DNA from: a virus
Strand: one strand, 5' to 3'
IMG/VR virus record: IMGVR_UViG_3300021409_000095
Span: 1 to 21,051 of that record
Length of the DNA stretch: 21,051 nucleotides
Shown here: piece by piece, positions 12,075-18,400 of the stretch
Layout: each line of letters opens with the position of its first letter
Position numbering within the stretch: the first letter of the stretch is position 1
Notes under the pieces: model-generated
What the model was told of the DNA's origin: nothing
The model's input: the letters and a program-made list of their open reading frames with translations, nothing else
Databases searched by the model: none
Translations under genes and position numbers: made by a program

Positions 12075-13138
12075 CCCGCGCCCTCCTCGGTCATGCGGAT
12101 GAAGGCGGCGGCAACCTGCGGGACGATCGCGTTTCCATAGGCGCGCAGGCGTCCCAATCTGGCGGAAAACCCATCAACCAGCGGGAATGTGCCGGGTTCA
12201 ACCGGCCGCCAGCGGCCATCCCGGCAGAAGAGCCAGTCCGCATCTCCCCATCCGCCGTGAGGCGCGCCGGGCCCGTCCAGTCCGGCGGCAGCGCCAACCC
12301 ATGGCCCGCGATCTCTGCCCCGCAGAGCGCCGCCGTCCGCCGGCTGGAATCCGTGTTGCCCGCTGCATTGCAGCCCGCCCGCGACGCGGTGCCCGCCATC
12401 GGCGTGGGCCAGCCCGCCAGCCGCGCCGCATCGGCCGGGTTCAGCCCGGGCTTCATGCCGCGTGCCAGCTTCGCCCCCGGCTCCTCGCCGGTGCCATTGT
12501 CCGTCGCGGTCGGGGTCGGCCAGCCCGCCAGCGCCGCCTGCCGCGGCAGCTGGTCCAGCCGCGACCGGCCGTCCGGCCGCGCCGTCGCCATGCCGGGCGT
12601 GTCCTTCCAGTCCCGCGCCGAGGCCGTCGCCCAGCCGGTCCGCGCGCCACCACAGCCGCTGGCGGATGTGCGGCGCCCCGACGCCCGCAGCGCAGAGATC
12701 GGCCGCCCGGCAGGCGTAGCCCGCAGCTTCCAGGTCAGCGCATACAGCGTCGAGCCAGCGCAGGCCGTCGGGGCTGGCCACCTGCTCGCCCAGGACGACA
12801 GCCGGCCGGCAGGCGTCGATGAGGCGGAACCAGACCGGCCAGAGATGCCGGTCGTCGGCAAAGCCCCGCCGCCGTCCGGCGCCGGAGAAGGGCTGGCAGG
12901 GGCAGGAGCCGGTCCAGACCTCGCGCCCGTCCGGCCAACCGGCGAGCCGCAGGGCAAGGTCCCATCCGGCGATGCCGGCGAAGAAATGGGCGCGTCCAGC
13001 CCCGGCAAGGTCGGCTGGACGCAGCTCGGCCACCGACCGCTCATCGACGGTCCCCCGCATCACCAGCCCCGCCGCGATCAGCGCGCGCAGCCAGGCCGCC
13101 GGATAGGGGTCGTTCTCGTTGTAGAAGGCCCACGTCAC
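12071..13138 (-). CDS. Phage DNA cytosine-5 methyltransferase
   Basis: 355 residues from the GTG at 13138 (VTWAFYNENDPYP), which overlaps the Cro-like stop as GTGA and has a GGAGGGGG stretch upstream. Visible C5-MTase motifs: HFFAGIAGWDLALRLAG (AdoMet loop, about 51-67), GSCPCQPFSGAGRRRGF with catalytic Cys81, GEQV (117-120) in place of the usual ENV, GAPHIRQRLWW (motif VIII-like), and near the end RLRAYGNAIVPQVAAAFI (motif X). The region from about 170 to 290 is Gly/Ala-rich, and no restriction enzyme is adjacent, so this is an orphan methyltransferase. The likely role is protection of phage DNA from host restriction or control of transcription. A second long frame overlaps it almost entirely. 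Confidence 0.88.
   Translation of the reverse strand: MTWAFYNENDPYPAAWLRALIAAGLVMRGTVDERSVAELRPADLAGAGRAHFFAGIAGWDLALRLAGWPDGREVWTGSCPCQPFSGAGRRRGFADDRHLWPVWFRLIDACRPAVVLGEQVASPDGLRWLDAVCADLEAAGYACRAADLCAAGVGAPHIRQRLWWRADRLGDGLGAGLEGHARHGDGAAGRPVAAGPAAAAGGAGGLADPDRDGQWHRRGAGGEAGTRHEARAEPGRCGAAGGLAHADGGHRVAGGLQCSGQHGFQPADGGALRGRDRGPWVGAAAGLDGPGAPHGGWGDADWLFCRDGRWRPVEPGTFPLVDGFSARLGRLRAYGNAIVPQVAAAFIRMTEEGAG
12091..13044 (-). other. Long overlapping alternative reading frame in the cytosine methyltransferase gene
   Basis: A 317-codon frame (MSGRWPSCVQPTLPG...) lies inside the methyltransferase gene on the same strand in another phase. It contains repeated LAGWPTP segments, ARDWKDTPGMA, RSRLDQLPRQ, LTWKLRATPAG, a GWPTPMAGT...AAGNTDSSRRT block and a terminal WLMGFPPDWDACAPMETRSS. 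From memory these motifs recur in proteins annotated from many unrelated phages and bacteria, so the frame may be conserved. It may instead be a systematic mis-annotation of the same methyltransferase family. I list it as possible only. Confidence 0.3.
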
Positions 13139-13359
13139 GGCCCCCTCCGCCGCGCGTCCAAGTCCCGCTGCGCCATCCAGTCGCGCAGCCGCGTGATGGT
13201 GCGGGGCAGGCACTGGCGCCCGGCATGGAGGTCGGCCACGAAGGAGGGATCCCCGAGCGCCTCGCGGCCGATGCGCGAGCGCGCAAGGCCGGTGCGGGCC
13301 GCGAAGGCCTCGATCTCGGCGACCAGGTCGGGGTGGGCTATGGGATCGGAGCGCCGCAT
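13135..13359 (-). CDS. Cro-like small DNA-binding regulator
   Basis: A 74-residue protein with an evident helix-turn-helix of Cro/C1 type: LVAEIEAFAARTGLARSRIG, then REALGDPSFVADLHAGRQCLPRTITRLRDWM. It is divergent from the CI-like gene and is the first gene of the leftward operon. A candidate promoter (TTGCCT at 13394-13389, 17-bp spacer, TATCGT at 13371-13366) would begin transcription at or next to the ATG, and no Shine-Dalgarno is present, so the mRNA may be leaderless. A repressor site fills the spacer of this promoter. It probably counteracts the CI-like protein; this role is inferred from position. Confidence 0.75.
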   Translation of the reverse strand: MRRSDPIAHPDLVAEIEAFAARTGLARSRIGREALGDPSFVADLHAGRQCLPRTITRLRDWMAQRDLDARRRGP

Positions 13360-13365
13360 GCCCGA

Positions 13366-13394
13366 ACGATAGGATAAAACCTAAGATCAGGCAA
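13366..13394 (-). promoter_or_regulatory. Promoter of the leftward lytic operon with embedded operator O1 (13369-13384)
   Basis: On the minus strand, TTGCCT (-35) and TATCGT (-10) are separated by 17 bp. The 16-bp imperfect palindrome ATAGG-ATAAAA-CCTAA occupies the spacer and touches the -10 element. Bound repressor would block RNA polymerase. The site is one of four related copies in this region. Confidence 0.6.
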
Positions 13395-13433
13395 GACGCG
13401 TCGGGAAAAATCGGAATGGCGCTGCGTCACGCT

Positions 13434-13449
13434 GTAGGATATAGCCGAC
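13434..13449 (+). promoter_or_regulatory. Operator O2 upstream of the CI-like gene
   Basis: GTAGG-ATATAG-CCGAC has one conserved half (TAGG) and one degenerate half and ends 2 nt before the CI-like ATG. It is centred 65 bp from O1. Its position suggests autoregulation of the repressor gene. No good -35/-10 pair for cI was found. Confidence 0.5.
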
Positions 13450-13451
13450 AC

Positions 13452-13790
13452 ATGGACCGAGACCCGACGATGACCCTCGTGGCCGCGAACATCGCCGCAG
13501 CGATGGAGCGGCAGAAGACCAATTGTGCAGAAGTGGCGCGCCGGGCGGGCACCGGGCCGACCAGCGTCTACGACATCGTCAGCGGCAAGAGCAAGAACCC
13601 CCGGCTCGACACGCTCCGCAAGATCGCCGAGCAGGGTTTAGGTGTTCCTCTGATTGCACTTTTCGTGCCGGAGGAGGAGGCTGAGCTCGACCAGGAGATC
13701 CTGCAGGTCTTTGCCAGGATGCCGCTCGAGCGGCGGCGGGATCTGCTTGCACTGGCACAGGCCCTCCTGTCGCAAACCCCCAGTCGATGA
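13452..13790 (+). CDS. CI-like XRE-family phage repressor
   Basis: A 112-residue protein with an XRE helix-turn-helix (about residues 7-62): MTLVAANIAAAMERQKTNCAEVARRAGTGPTSVYDIVSGKSKNPRLDTLRKIAEQGLGVPL. A short helical C-terminal tail follows: EEEAELDQEILQVFARMPLERRRDLLALAQALL. There is no LexA-type peptidase domain, so induction would not use RecA-stimulated self-cleavage. The start is the ATG at 13452 without a clear ribosome site (MTLVAA at 13470 is an alternative). Divergent from the Cro-like gene, with palindromic operators on both sides, it is the obvious candidate for the lysogeny repressor. Confidence 0.82.
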   Translation: MDRDPTMTLVAANIAAAMERQKTNCAEVARRAGTGPTSVYDIVSGKSKNPRLDTLRKIAEQGLGVPLIALFVPEEEAELDQEILQVFARMPLERRRDLLALAQALLSQTPSR

Positions 13791-13863
13791 GGGTCTGCAA
13801 CAGCGTCAGCTTGTCCCGATAGGACAGGCGCTGCAGCGTTCGGGCGAACTCGACGTCCAGCAT
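13579..13863 (-). CDS. Possible small gene convergent with and antisense to cI, uncertain
   Basis: A minus-strand frame starting MLDVEFARTLQRLSYRDKLT, then LLQTLIDWGF, has a very GC-biased third position over its first 30 or so codons, before it enters DNA antisense to the CI-like gene, where it looks like a shadow. It may be the surviving 5' part of a truncated gene. An ATG at 13887 is an alternative start. Function unknown. Confidence 0.3.
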   Translation of the reverse strand: MLDVEFARTLQRLSYRDKLTLLQTLIDWGFATGGPVPVQADPAAARAASWQRPAGSPGRAQPPPPARKVQSEEHLNPARRSCGACRAGGSCSCR

Positions 13864-13932
13864 CCCAACCCCCAGAATGCCACCCAAGCGATACTGAAGA
13901 GGCTATCTTTCAACTTTGGGGTGATATGGCAA

Positions 13933-13948
13933 GAAGGAAAAATCCTAG
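13933..13948 (+). promoter_or_regulatory. Operator O4 (distal copy before the recombination operon)
   Basis: GAAGG-AAAAAT-CCTAG shares the AGG-N6-CCT core and AT-rich 6-nt spacer of O1 and O3. It is centred 34 bp upstream of O3. It is weaker at the outer positions. Binding by the CI-like repressor is predicted. Confidence 0.45.
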
Positions 13949-13956
13949 CACGCGAC

Positions 13957-13985
13957 TTGCGCGAACTTAGGATATAACCTAATCT
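13957..13985 (+). promoter_or_regulatory. Promoter of the rightward recombination operon with embedded operator O3 (13967-13982)
   Basis: TTGCGC (-35, 13957-13962), a 17-bp spacer and TAATCT (-10, 13980-13985). The best copy of the palindrome, TTAGG-ATATAA-CCTAA with perfect 5-bp arms, covers the spacer and the edge of the -10, the same layout as at the leftward promoter. Transcription would start near 13992, leaving a short leader with AGGGGGA as ribosome site for the ATG at 14011. Confidence 0.6.
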
Positions 13986-14010
13986 GCCCCCGGCATCAGG
14001 GGGACAGATC

Positions 14011-14253
14011 ATGACCGACGCACCCATCCGCCTGAGCGGCAGCCCGGACACCGGCTGGACGCTGGACCGCGACGGCAGGCCGCTTCTGCAGTTCCGCGAC
14101 GGCCAGGAATTGGCCGATATCCTCGGCGCCCTCGACGAGGCGCTGCCGGAGATCGAGGCCGCGGAAACCGCGGCGCAGGATGCGGTGGACGAAGAGGAAC
14201 GCCGCCATCAGGCGGCCGAGCGGCTCCTGACCCTCAGCGCGCGGAGCCTGTGA
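14011..14253 (+). CDS. Small acidic phage protein, unknown function
   Basis: An 80-residue product, first gene of the rightward operon (MTDAPIRLSGSPDTGWTLDR). The N-terminal third looks like a small beta-sheet unit (GWTLDRDGRPLLQFRDG). The rest is acidic helix (ADILGALDEALPEIEAAETAAQDAVDEEERRHQAAERLL) with coiled-coil character. An AGGGGGA ribosome site lies 8 nt upstream. Its stop overlaps the next ATG. The position just before a RecE-like nuclease suggests an accessory role in recombination, but no family is recognised. Confidence 0.7.
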   Translation: MTDAPIRLSGSPDTGWTLDRDGRPLLQFRDGQELADILGALDEALPEIEAAETAAQDAVDEEERRHQAAERLLTLSARSL

Positions 14254-14468
14254 TGAGCGTGGCCGAACTCATGGCCGCCGAGGCGCGCGCCGGCCGGCTG
14301 GAAGTCGCGATCCATGGCGCGCTGTCCGAAATCCGCTCGGCGCAGCGCTTCGCCCGGGCGTTGGCCCGCGACCCCGCCGCCGACTGGCGCCTCGACGCCA
14401 TCGCCGAGCGGATCGATCTGGCAGAGCGCACCCTGACGGATGCGCTGGCCCGTGGAGGCCGTTCATGA
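14253..14468 (+). CDS. Small helical phage protein, unknown function
   Basis: A 71-residue, almost wholly helical product: MSVAELMAAEARAGRLEVAI, then SEIRSAQRFARALARDPAADWRLDAIAERIDLAERTLTDAL. The ATG at 14253 overlaps the preceding stop (TGATG), and the stop overlaps the next start (ATGA). Translational coupling in the recombination operon is the main support. No family recognised. Confidence 0.65.
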   Translation: MSVAELMAAEARAGRLEVAIHGALSEIRSAQRFARALARDPAADWRLDAIAERIDLAERTLTDALARGGRS

Positions 14469-15421
14469 CCCCGGGCCTGCACCGCCTCGAGGCCGAGGCC
14501 TATCACCGCGACCCGGCGCCGGCGCCCTCGCTTTCCAGCACGCTGGCGCGGCTGCTGCTGCGCCGCAGCCCCGCCCATGCCTGGCATGCGAGCCCGCGGC
14601 TGAACCCGGACTGGCAGCCGGTGGAGAAGGCCCACTTCGACATCGGCCGCGCGGCACACCGGGCGCTGCTCGGGGCCGGCGCGGACTATGCCGTAATCCC
14701 GGATGAACTCCTCGACGCGCGCGGTGCGATCAGCACGAAGGCGGCGAAGGACTTCGTGGCCGAGGCCCGCGCCCGGGGCCTGACCCCCATCAAGAGCGAC
14801 GTCGCCGCCCAGATCGAGACCATGGCCACGCTCTGCCGCGCCCGGCTGCAGGAGGCGGGCATCGCGCTGGAGCCGGAGCGGAGCGAGCTCACGGCACTGG
14901 CGCAGATCGACGGCGCCTGGTGCCGCTGCATGGCCGACAACGCGCCGGAGCGCCCGCTGGGCCGCCTCGGGCCGGTGCTGGTGGACTTCAAGACCACCAC
15001 CGACGCGAACCCCGCCGCCATCGAGCGCACGGTCATGACCTACGGCTACGACCTGCAGGCGGCCCATTACCTCGACACCTGGCGCGCCGCCACCGGCGAG
15101 ACCCGGGCCTTCGTCTTCGTCTTCCAGGAGAAGGAGCCGCCGCACGAGGTCGCCATCGCCCTGCTCGCGGGCGAGGCGCTGGAGATCGGCGCCCGGCAGG
15201 CCCGCGAGGCCCGGCAGCTCTGGCGCGCCTGCGTGGAGAACGGGAGCTGGCCCGGATACGAGGGCGGGATCCACCAGATCCGGCTCCCCGACCACTACAC
15301 CGCCCGCTGGCTGGAGCGCGAGAGCCAGTTCCACACCGCCCGCGACCGGATCGGCCGCGACACCCTCGAGGCCGCGCGCCGCTGGCAGGCCCCCGACAAC
15401 ATGGCAGGAGCCCCCGCATGA
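14465..15421 (+). CDS. RecE-like PD-(D/E)XK exonuclease
   Basis: A 318-residue protein of the PDDEXK-like exodeoxyribonuclease VIII type. SSTLARLLLRRSPAHAWHA (23-42) resembles the N-terminal substrate-contacting helix of this family. FDIGRAAHRALLGA (58-71) matches its conserved G-x-A-x-H motif. The metal site is likely Glu141 (SELTAL), Asp158 (ADNAPE) and VLVDFKTT with Asp174 and Lys176. YDLQAAHYLDTW (195-206) is the Q-x3-Y motif. Such enzymes resect double-stranded DNA to give single strands for annealing. The adjacent downstream gene is a Sak4-like ATPase, giving a complete phage recombination pair. ATGA overlaps on both sides indicate coupling. Confidence 0.85.
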   Translation: MTPGLHRLEAEAYHRDPAPAPSLSSTLARLLLRRSPAHAWHASPRLNPDWQPVEKAHFDIGRAAHRALLGAGADYAVIPDELLDARGAISTKAAKDFVAEARARGLTPIKSDVAAQIETMATLCRARLQEAGIALEPERSELTALAQIDGAWCRCMADNAPERPLGRLGPVLVDFKTTTDANPAAIERTVMTYGYDLQAAHYLDTWRAATGETRAFVFVFQEKEPPHEVAIALLAGEALEIGARQAREARQLWRACVENGSWPGYEGGIHQIRLPDHYTARWLERESQFHTARDRIGRDTLEAARRWQAPDNMAGAPA

Positions 15422-16521
15422 CCATCCGCTTCATCCCGGTCGCGGACATCCACGACCCGCTCACCGTCACCCTCGGCCTCTCTGGCGCCAGCGGCACCGG
15501 CAAGACCTACAGCGCGCTGCTCGTGGCCCGCGGACTGGCCGAGGCCGCCACCGGCCGCCCCGGCGCCCCCATCGGCTATGTCGACACCGAGAACCGCCGC
15601 GCGCTGCACTACAAGCAGGCCTTCCCCGAGATGGCCCATTTCGACATGCAGGCGGTCGATGCCGGAGGCACCCTCGTGGGCTTCGGCCCCGAGCGCTGGA
15701 TCGAGGTGATCGACGCGGCCGAGGCCGCCCAGCTCCCGGTCCTCGTCATCGACAGCTTCAGCCACGCCTGGGAGGGGGTGGGCGGCGTCCTCGACCTGCA
15801 CGCCCAGACCCTCGACCGGCTGACCCGTGGCGACGACAGCAAGAAGGACGCCCGCAGCCAGCTGGCCTGGGCCGAGGTGAAGCCGCGCTACCGCCGGCTG
15901 ATCGACCGGATCGTGCGCGCCAACTGCCACATGGTCATCTGCACCCGCGCCAAGCCGGTGCTGCAGGACCCCCGCAGCGGCCGCAACGCCCGCAAGACGA
16001 AGACCCGCCGCGCCGACGTGCCCTGGGACGTGGCCGGCGACGGCGATCTGCTGTTCGAGATGACCGCCATGATGATGCTGGACCCGGCCGCCCCCGGCTG
16101 CCCCGTCCACCAGATCAAATGCGCCGACCAGTTCCGCGCCCTCTTCGACCCGCGCCGCCCCATGGGGGTCGAGACCGGCCGCGCCATGGCCGCCTGGACG
16201 AAGGGCCAGGGTGACGCCCAGGCCCAGAAACAGCTCCTCGACGACGCCCGCGCCGCCGCCCGCCGGGGCCGCGACGCCTTCACCGCCTTCTGGAACAGCG
16301 ACCGCGGCAAGGAACACCGCGCGCTCCTGCGCAGCATCCTCGACGAATGCAAGAGCCTCGCCCGCGAGGCCGACGCCGAGGCCGAGGCCTGCGACACCGA
16401 CCCCTTCGGCCTGCCGCCGCTGCCCGACGACCACGCCCTCTCCGACGCCGACCGCGAGCGCATCGCCGCCGAGGTCCGCGCCGAGACCGACCGCCTCGCC
16501 CGCGAGGCCCCCGGACCGTGA
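15418..16521 (+). CDS. AAA_24/Sak4-like phage recombination ATPase
   Basis: A 367-residue P-loop protein. Walker A is GASGTGKT (23-30); Walker B is LPVLVIDSFSHAWEG (106-120). The region around RADVPWDVAGDGDLLFEMTAMMML and the RecA-like core fit the AAA_24 family that includes the phage single-strand annealing protein Sak4. The C-terminal 100 residues are charged and helical (QKQLLDDARAAARRGRDAF, DEDC-type acidic patch AEAEACDTD) and are longer than in minimal Sak4 proteins. Its start overlaps the RecE-like stop. A role in annealing or strand exchange with the exonuclease is inferred; it could also be a replication-associated ATPase. Confidence 0.78.
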   Translation: MTIRFIPVADIHDPLTVTLGLSGASGTGKTYSALLVARGLAEAATGRPGAPIGYVDTENRRALHYKQAFPEMAHFDMQAVDAGGTLVGFGPERWIEVIDAAEAAQLPVLVIDSFSHAWEGVGGVLDLHAQTLDRLTRGDDSKKDARSQLAWAEVKPRYRRLIDRIVRANCHMVICTRAKPVLQDPRSGRNARKTKTRRADVPWDVAGDGDLLFEMTAMMMLDPAAPGCPVHQIKCADQFRALFDPRRPMGVETGRAMAAWTKGQGDAQAQKQLLDDARAAARRGRDAFTAFWNSDRGKEHRALLRSILDECKSLAREADAEAEACDTDPFGLPPLPDDHALSDADRERIAAEVRAETDRLAREAPGP

Positions 16522-16525
16522 CGGC

Positions 16526-16585
16526 CTGCGACCCCGACAGTCGCAGCCCGGCGCGATCCCGCGCCAGGGCCGCTCCGGAAGCGGC
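16526..16585 (+). terminator. Three tandem hairpins after the recombination operon
   Basis: Directly after the ATPase stop come three perfect 6-bp stems. CTGCGA/TCGCAG spans 16526-16546, GGCGCG/CGCGCC spans 16550-16565 with loop ATCC, and GCCGCT/AGCGGC spans 16569-16585. No T-run follows, so termination strength is uncertain, but the tandem arrangement is not accidental-looking. Confidence 0.5.
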
Positions 16586-16620
16586 AACATCGCACGGGCC
16601 CGGAAGTCAACCCATTGATT

Positions 16621-16634
16621 TTACTGTAACGTAA
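16621..16634. promoter_or_regulatory. TTAC-N6-GTAA palindrome upstream of the AT-hook gene
   Basis: TTACTGTAACGTAA sits in an AT-rich patch 50 bp before the AT-hook protein gene, next to TTGATT (16615-16620), which could be a -35. It has half-site spacing like the repressor sites but different arms. It is possibly an operator for the integration module. Confidence 0.35.
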
Positions 16635-16684
16635 GCCTGTGTGCGCTGTCTGGAGAGGCCCACCCCACCGCTCAGGAGGACCCC

Positions 16685-16960
16685 ATGACCGAGACCCTCA
16701 CCACCCCCGACACCCGCAAGCGCGGCCGCCCGCCCAAGGACCCCGCCGCACAGTTGCCCCCGCTGGACCCGACGCAGGAGATCCACGTCGTCCTCTACCG
16801 CGCCGGCTCCACCGACCGCGCCGAGGTCCTCCACAGCGCCGCCGCCGCCGCCGCCCGTGCACAGGAACTCGCCGCCACCCGCGGCACCCCCGTCTTCACC
16901 TTCGGCCCCCCGACCGGCGCCTACAGCGTCGCCGCCGTCAACCTACTGGCCCGAAACTGA
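16685..16960 (+). CDS. Small AT-hook protein
   Basis: A 91-residue protein. Residues 10-18 (TRKRGRPPKDP) contain the RGRP core of an AT-hook, which binds the minor groove of AT-rich DNA. The remainder (EIHVVLYRAGSTDRAEVLHS, helix AAAAARAQELAATRG, then PVFTFGPPTGAYSVAAVNLL) looks like a small alpha/beta domain of unknown family. A CAGGAGGA ribosome site lies 5 nt before the ATG. It stands between the recombination and integration modules. It might be an architectural protein for excisive recombination or a regulator; this is speculation. Confidence 0.7.
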   Translation: MTETLTTPDTRKRGRPPKDPAAQLPPLDPTQEIHVVLYRAGSTDRAEVLHSAAAAAARAQELAATRGTPVFTFGPPTGAYSVAAVNLLARN

Positions 16961-16965
16961 CCCGA

Positions 16966-16988
16966 GGCGGGCGGCACCCCCGCCCGCC
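16966..16988 (+). terminator. Strong GC hairpin between AT-hook and excisionase genes
   Basis: GGCGGGCG (16966-16973) and CGCCCGCC (16981-16988) form a perfect 8-bp stem with a 7-nt loop, 5 nt after the AT-hook stop. There is no T-run. It may attenuate read-through into the excisionase and integrase genes. Confidence 0.5.
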
Positions 16989-17023
16989 GGACCAACGCGC
17001 ATGAAAAACCCAAGGGACAAGAC

Positions 17024-17257
17024 ATGAGCACCACCGTCCGCCCGTTTGTGCCTGCAAGACTGCTGGGAGAGCGCGCGGCGGCCGAATACCTCGGGGTGTC
17101 CCCGACGACCCTCCGCGGCCTCGGATTGCCGCGCCGGGTTCTGGGCGCAAGGCGGCTCTATGATGTCGCCGACCTCGAGGAATTCGCCGATGGTCTGCCC
17201 TATGAAGGCGAGCCGGAGAAGAACACGTGCGACGAAATCTGGGGCAGAACGGCGTAA
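17024..17257 (+). CDS. Excisionase-like small HTH protein
   Basis: A 77-residue protein with a MerR/excisionase-type winged helix: LLGERAAAEYLGVSPTTLRG, then LGLPRRVLGARRLYDVADLEEFADGL. The ERAAAEYLGVS...RR-LYDVADLEEF pattern is typical of HTH_17 proteins encoded next to integrases. AAGGGACA provides the ribosome site. It overlaps the integrase start by 31 nt. It is expected to set the direction of recombination, or to regulate int; either fits. Confidence 0.78.
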   Translation: MSTTVRPFVPARLLGERAAAEYLGVSPTTLRGLGLPRRVLGARRLYDVADLEEFADGLPYEGEPEKNTCDEIWGRTA

Positions 17258-18336
17258 GGCTCAGACATGTGCACACCGTCCGCAAGGGCGGGCGGGTCTA
17301 CCGGTATCTCCGGGCGCCGGGCCGGGAACGGGTCCGGCTTCCGGACTTGCCACCCGATCATCCCGACTTCATGGCCGCCTATCTTGCGGCCTTGCAGGAG
17401 GCGCCGAAGGCGGTTCGCAAGCCCGGAGCCGGCACCATTGCGGCGCTGGTGGAGGCCTACTTGCGGAGTTCGGATCACGCCGGTCTTTCCCCGGACTACC
17501 GGCGCATCATCAAGCGGGAGGCCGAGGCCATTGCCCGGACGGGAGGTCACGCCCGGGCCGCCGATCTGCGCCCCAACCACATTGCCGTCGATCTCGCGCC
17601 GCTCGCGCCATTCGCCGCCCGCAACCGCCGGTCCGCCTGGCGCGCCATCTGCCGCCACGCCCATGAGATCGGCCTGCTCGAGAGCAATCCGGCGGAGAAT
17701 GTGCGGGGCAAGAAGCTGCCCAAGAGCGACGGCTTTCCGCCATGGACATCCGCGGAGGTCGACAAGTTCCGCGAGCATTGGGCGCTCGGCAGCGTCCAGC
17801 GCCTCGCGTTCGAGCTGCTCTACTGGACCGGCTGCCGAATCGGCGATGCGGTGAAGCTCGGGCCGCAGCATGTGGCGCGGGACGGTGTGCTGGAGTTCAA
17901 GCAGAGCAAGACCGGCAACCCCGCCTGCGTTCCATGGACCTGCCCGCTGCCAGCCTATGCCGCGGCGATGGAGGCAGACCGTGATCTGCTGCACGCTGCC
18001 ATCGCGGCGCATCCCAGCGGACACCTGACATGGCTGGCGACCGCCTGGGGAAAACCCCGCACCGTCGCCGGCCTCGGCAATCTCATGACGAGCGCCGCGC
18101 AGGCCGCAGGGCTGGCGAAGTCGGCCCATGGTCTGCGCAAGGCACGGTCGGTCGCACTGGCAGAGGCGGGGGCCACCGCCCACCAGATCAGTGCCTGGAC
18201 CGGGCACGAAACGCTCCGCGAGGTGGCGCGCTACACGAGGTCCGCGGACCGCCGGCGGGCGGTCATGGGAACGGATGCGGACCGCGAGTCTGTAAACCCG
18301 GGTGGTGAAGTTTACAGATCGGCGGAAAAGGGTTGA
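17227..18336 (+). CDS. int: Tyrosine recombinase (phage integrase)
   Basis: 369 residues from the GTG at 17227, which has a GGAGAAG ribosome site. The N-terminal part (about 1-60) fits an arm-binding region and 70-160 a SAM-like core-binding domain. The catalytic residues are in the expected order: Arg204 (YWTGCRIGDA), Lys228 (QSKTGN), His301-x-x-Arg304 (SAHGLRKA), His327 (WTGHETL) and Tyr336 (VARYTR). It integrates and excises the prophage. It ends 24 nt before the 3' end of a convergent tRNA-Val, the usual attachment target of such enzymes. The start lies inside the excisionase-like gene, so expression is coupled. Confidence 0.93.
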   Translation: MRRNLGQNGVRLRHVHTVRKGGRVYRYLRAPGRERVRLPDLPPDHPDFMAAYLAALQEAPKAVRKPGAGTIAALVEAYLRSSDHAGLSPDYRRIIKREAEAIARTGGHARAADLRPNHIAVDLAPLAPFAARNRRSAWRAICRHAHEIGLLESNPAENVRGKKLPKSDGFPPWTSAEVDKFREHWALGSVQRLAFELLYWTGCRIGDAVKLGPQHVARDGVLEFKQSKTGNPACVPWTCPLPAYAAAMEADRDLLHAAIAAHPSGHLTWLATAWGKPRTVAGLGNLMTSAAQAAGLAKSAHGLRKARSVALAEAGATAHQISAWTGHETLREVARYTRSADRRRAVMGTDADRESVNPGGEVYRSAEKG

Positions 18337-18360
18337 GGTTTCAGGGGCCTGCGCGGGCGG

Positions 18361-18400
18361 TGGTGGGTGATGACGGACTCGAACCGCCGACATCCTCGGT
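18361..18400. other. Probable prophage attachment site within the tRNA-Val 3' half
   Basis: The integrase gene ends next to the 3' end of tRNA-Val, and everything on its far side is host-like. The duplicated core would be a stretch of the tRNA 3' half, including the T arm. The matching copy should lie beyond the left edge of this window; no second copy exists inside it. Exact borders cannot be set from one side. Confidence 0.45.

Noticed and set aside
13987-14003. CCCCC/GGGGG hairpin that would hide the ribosome site of the gene at 14011
   Set aside because: The likely transcription start near 13992 leaves most of the CCCCC arm outside the mRNA, so the hairpin would not form.
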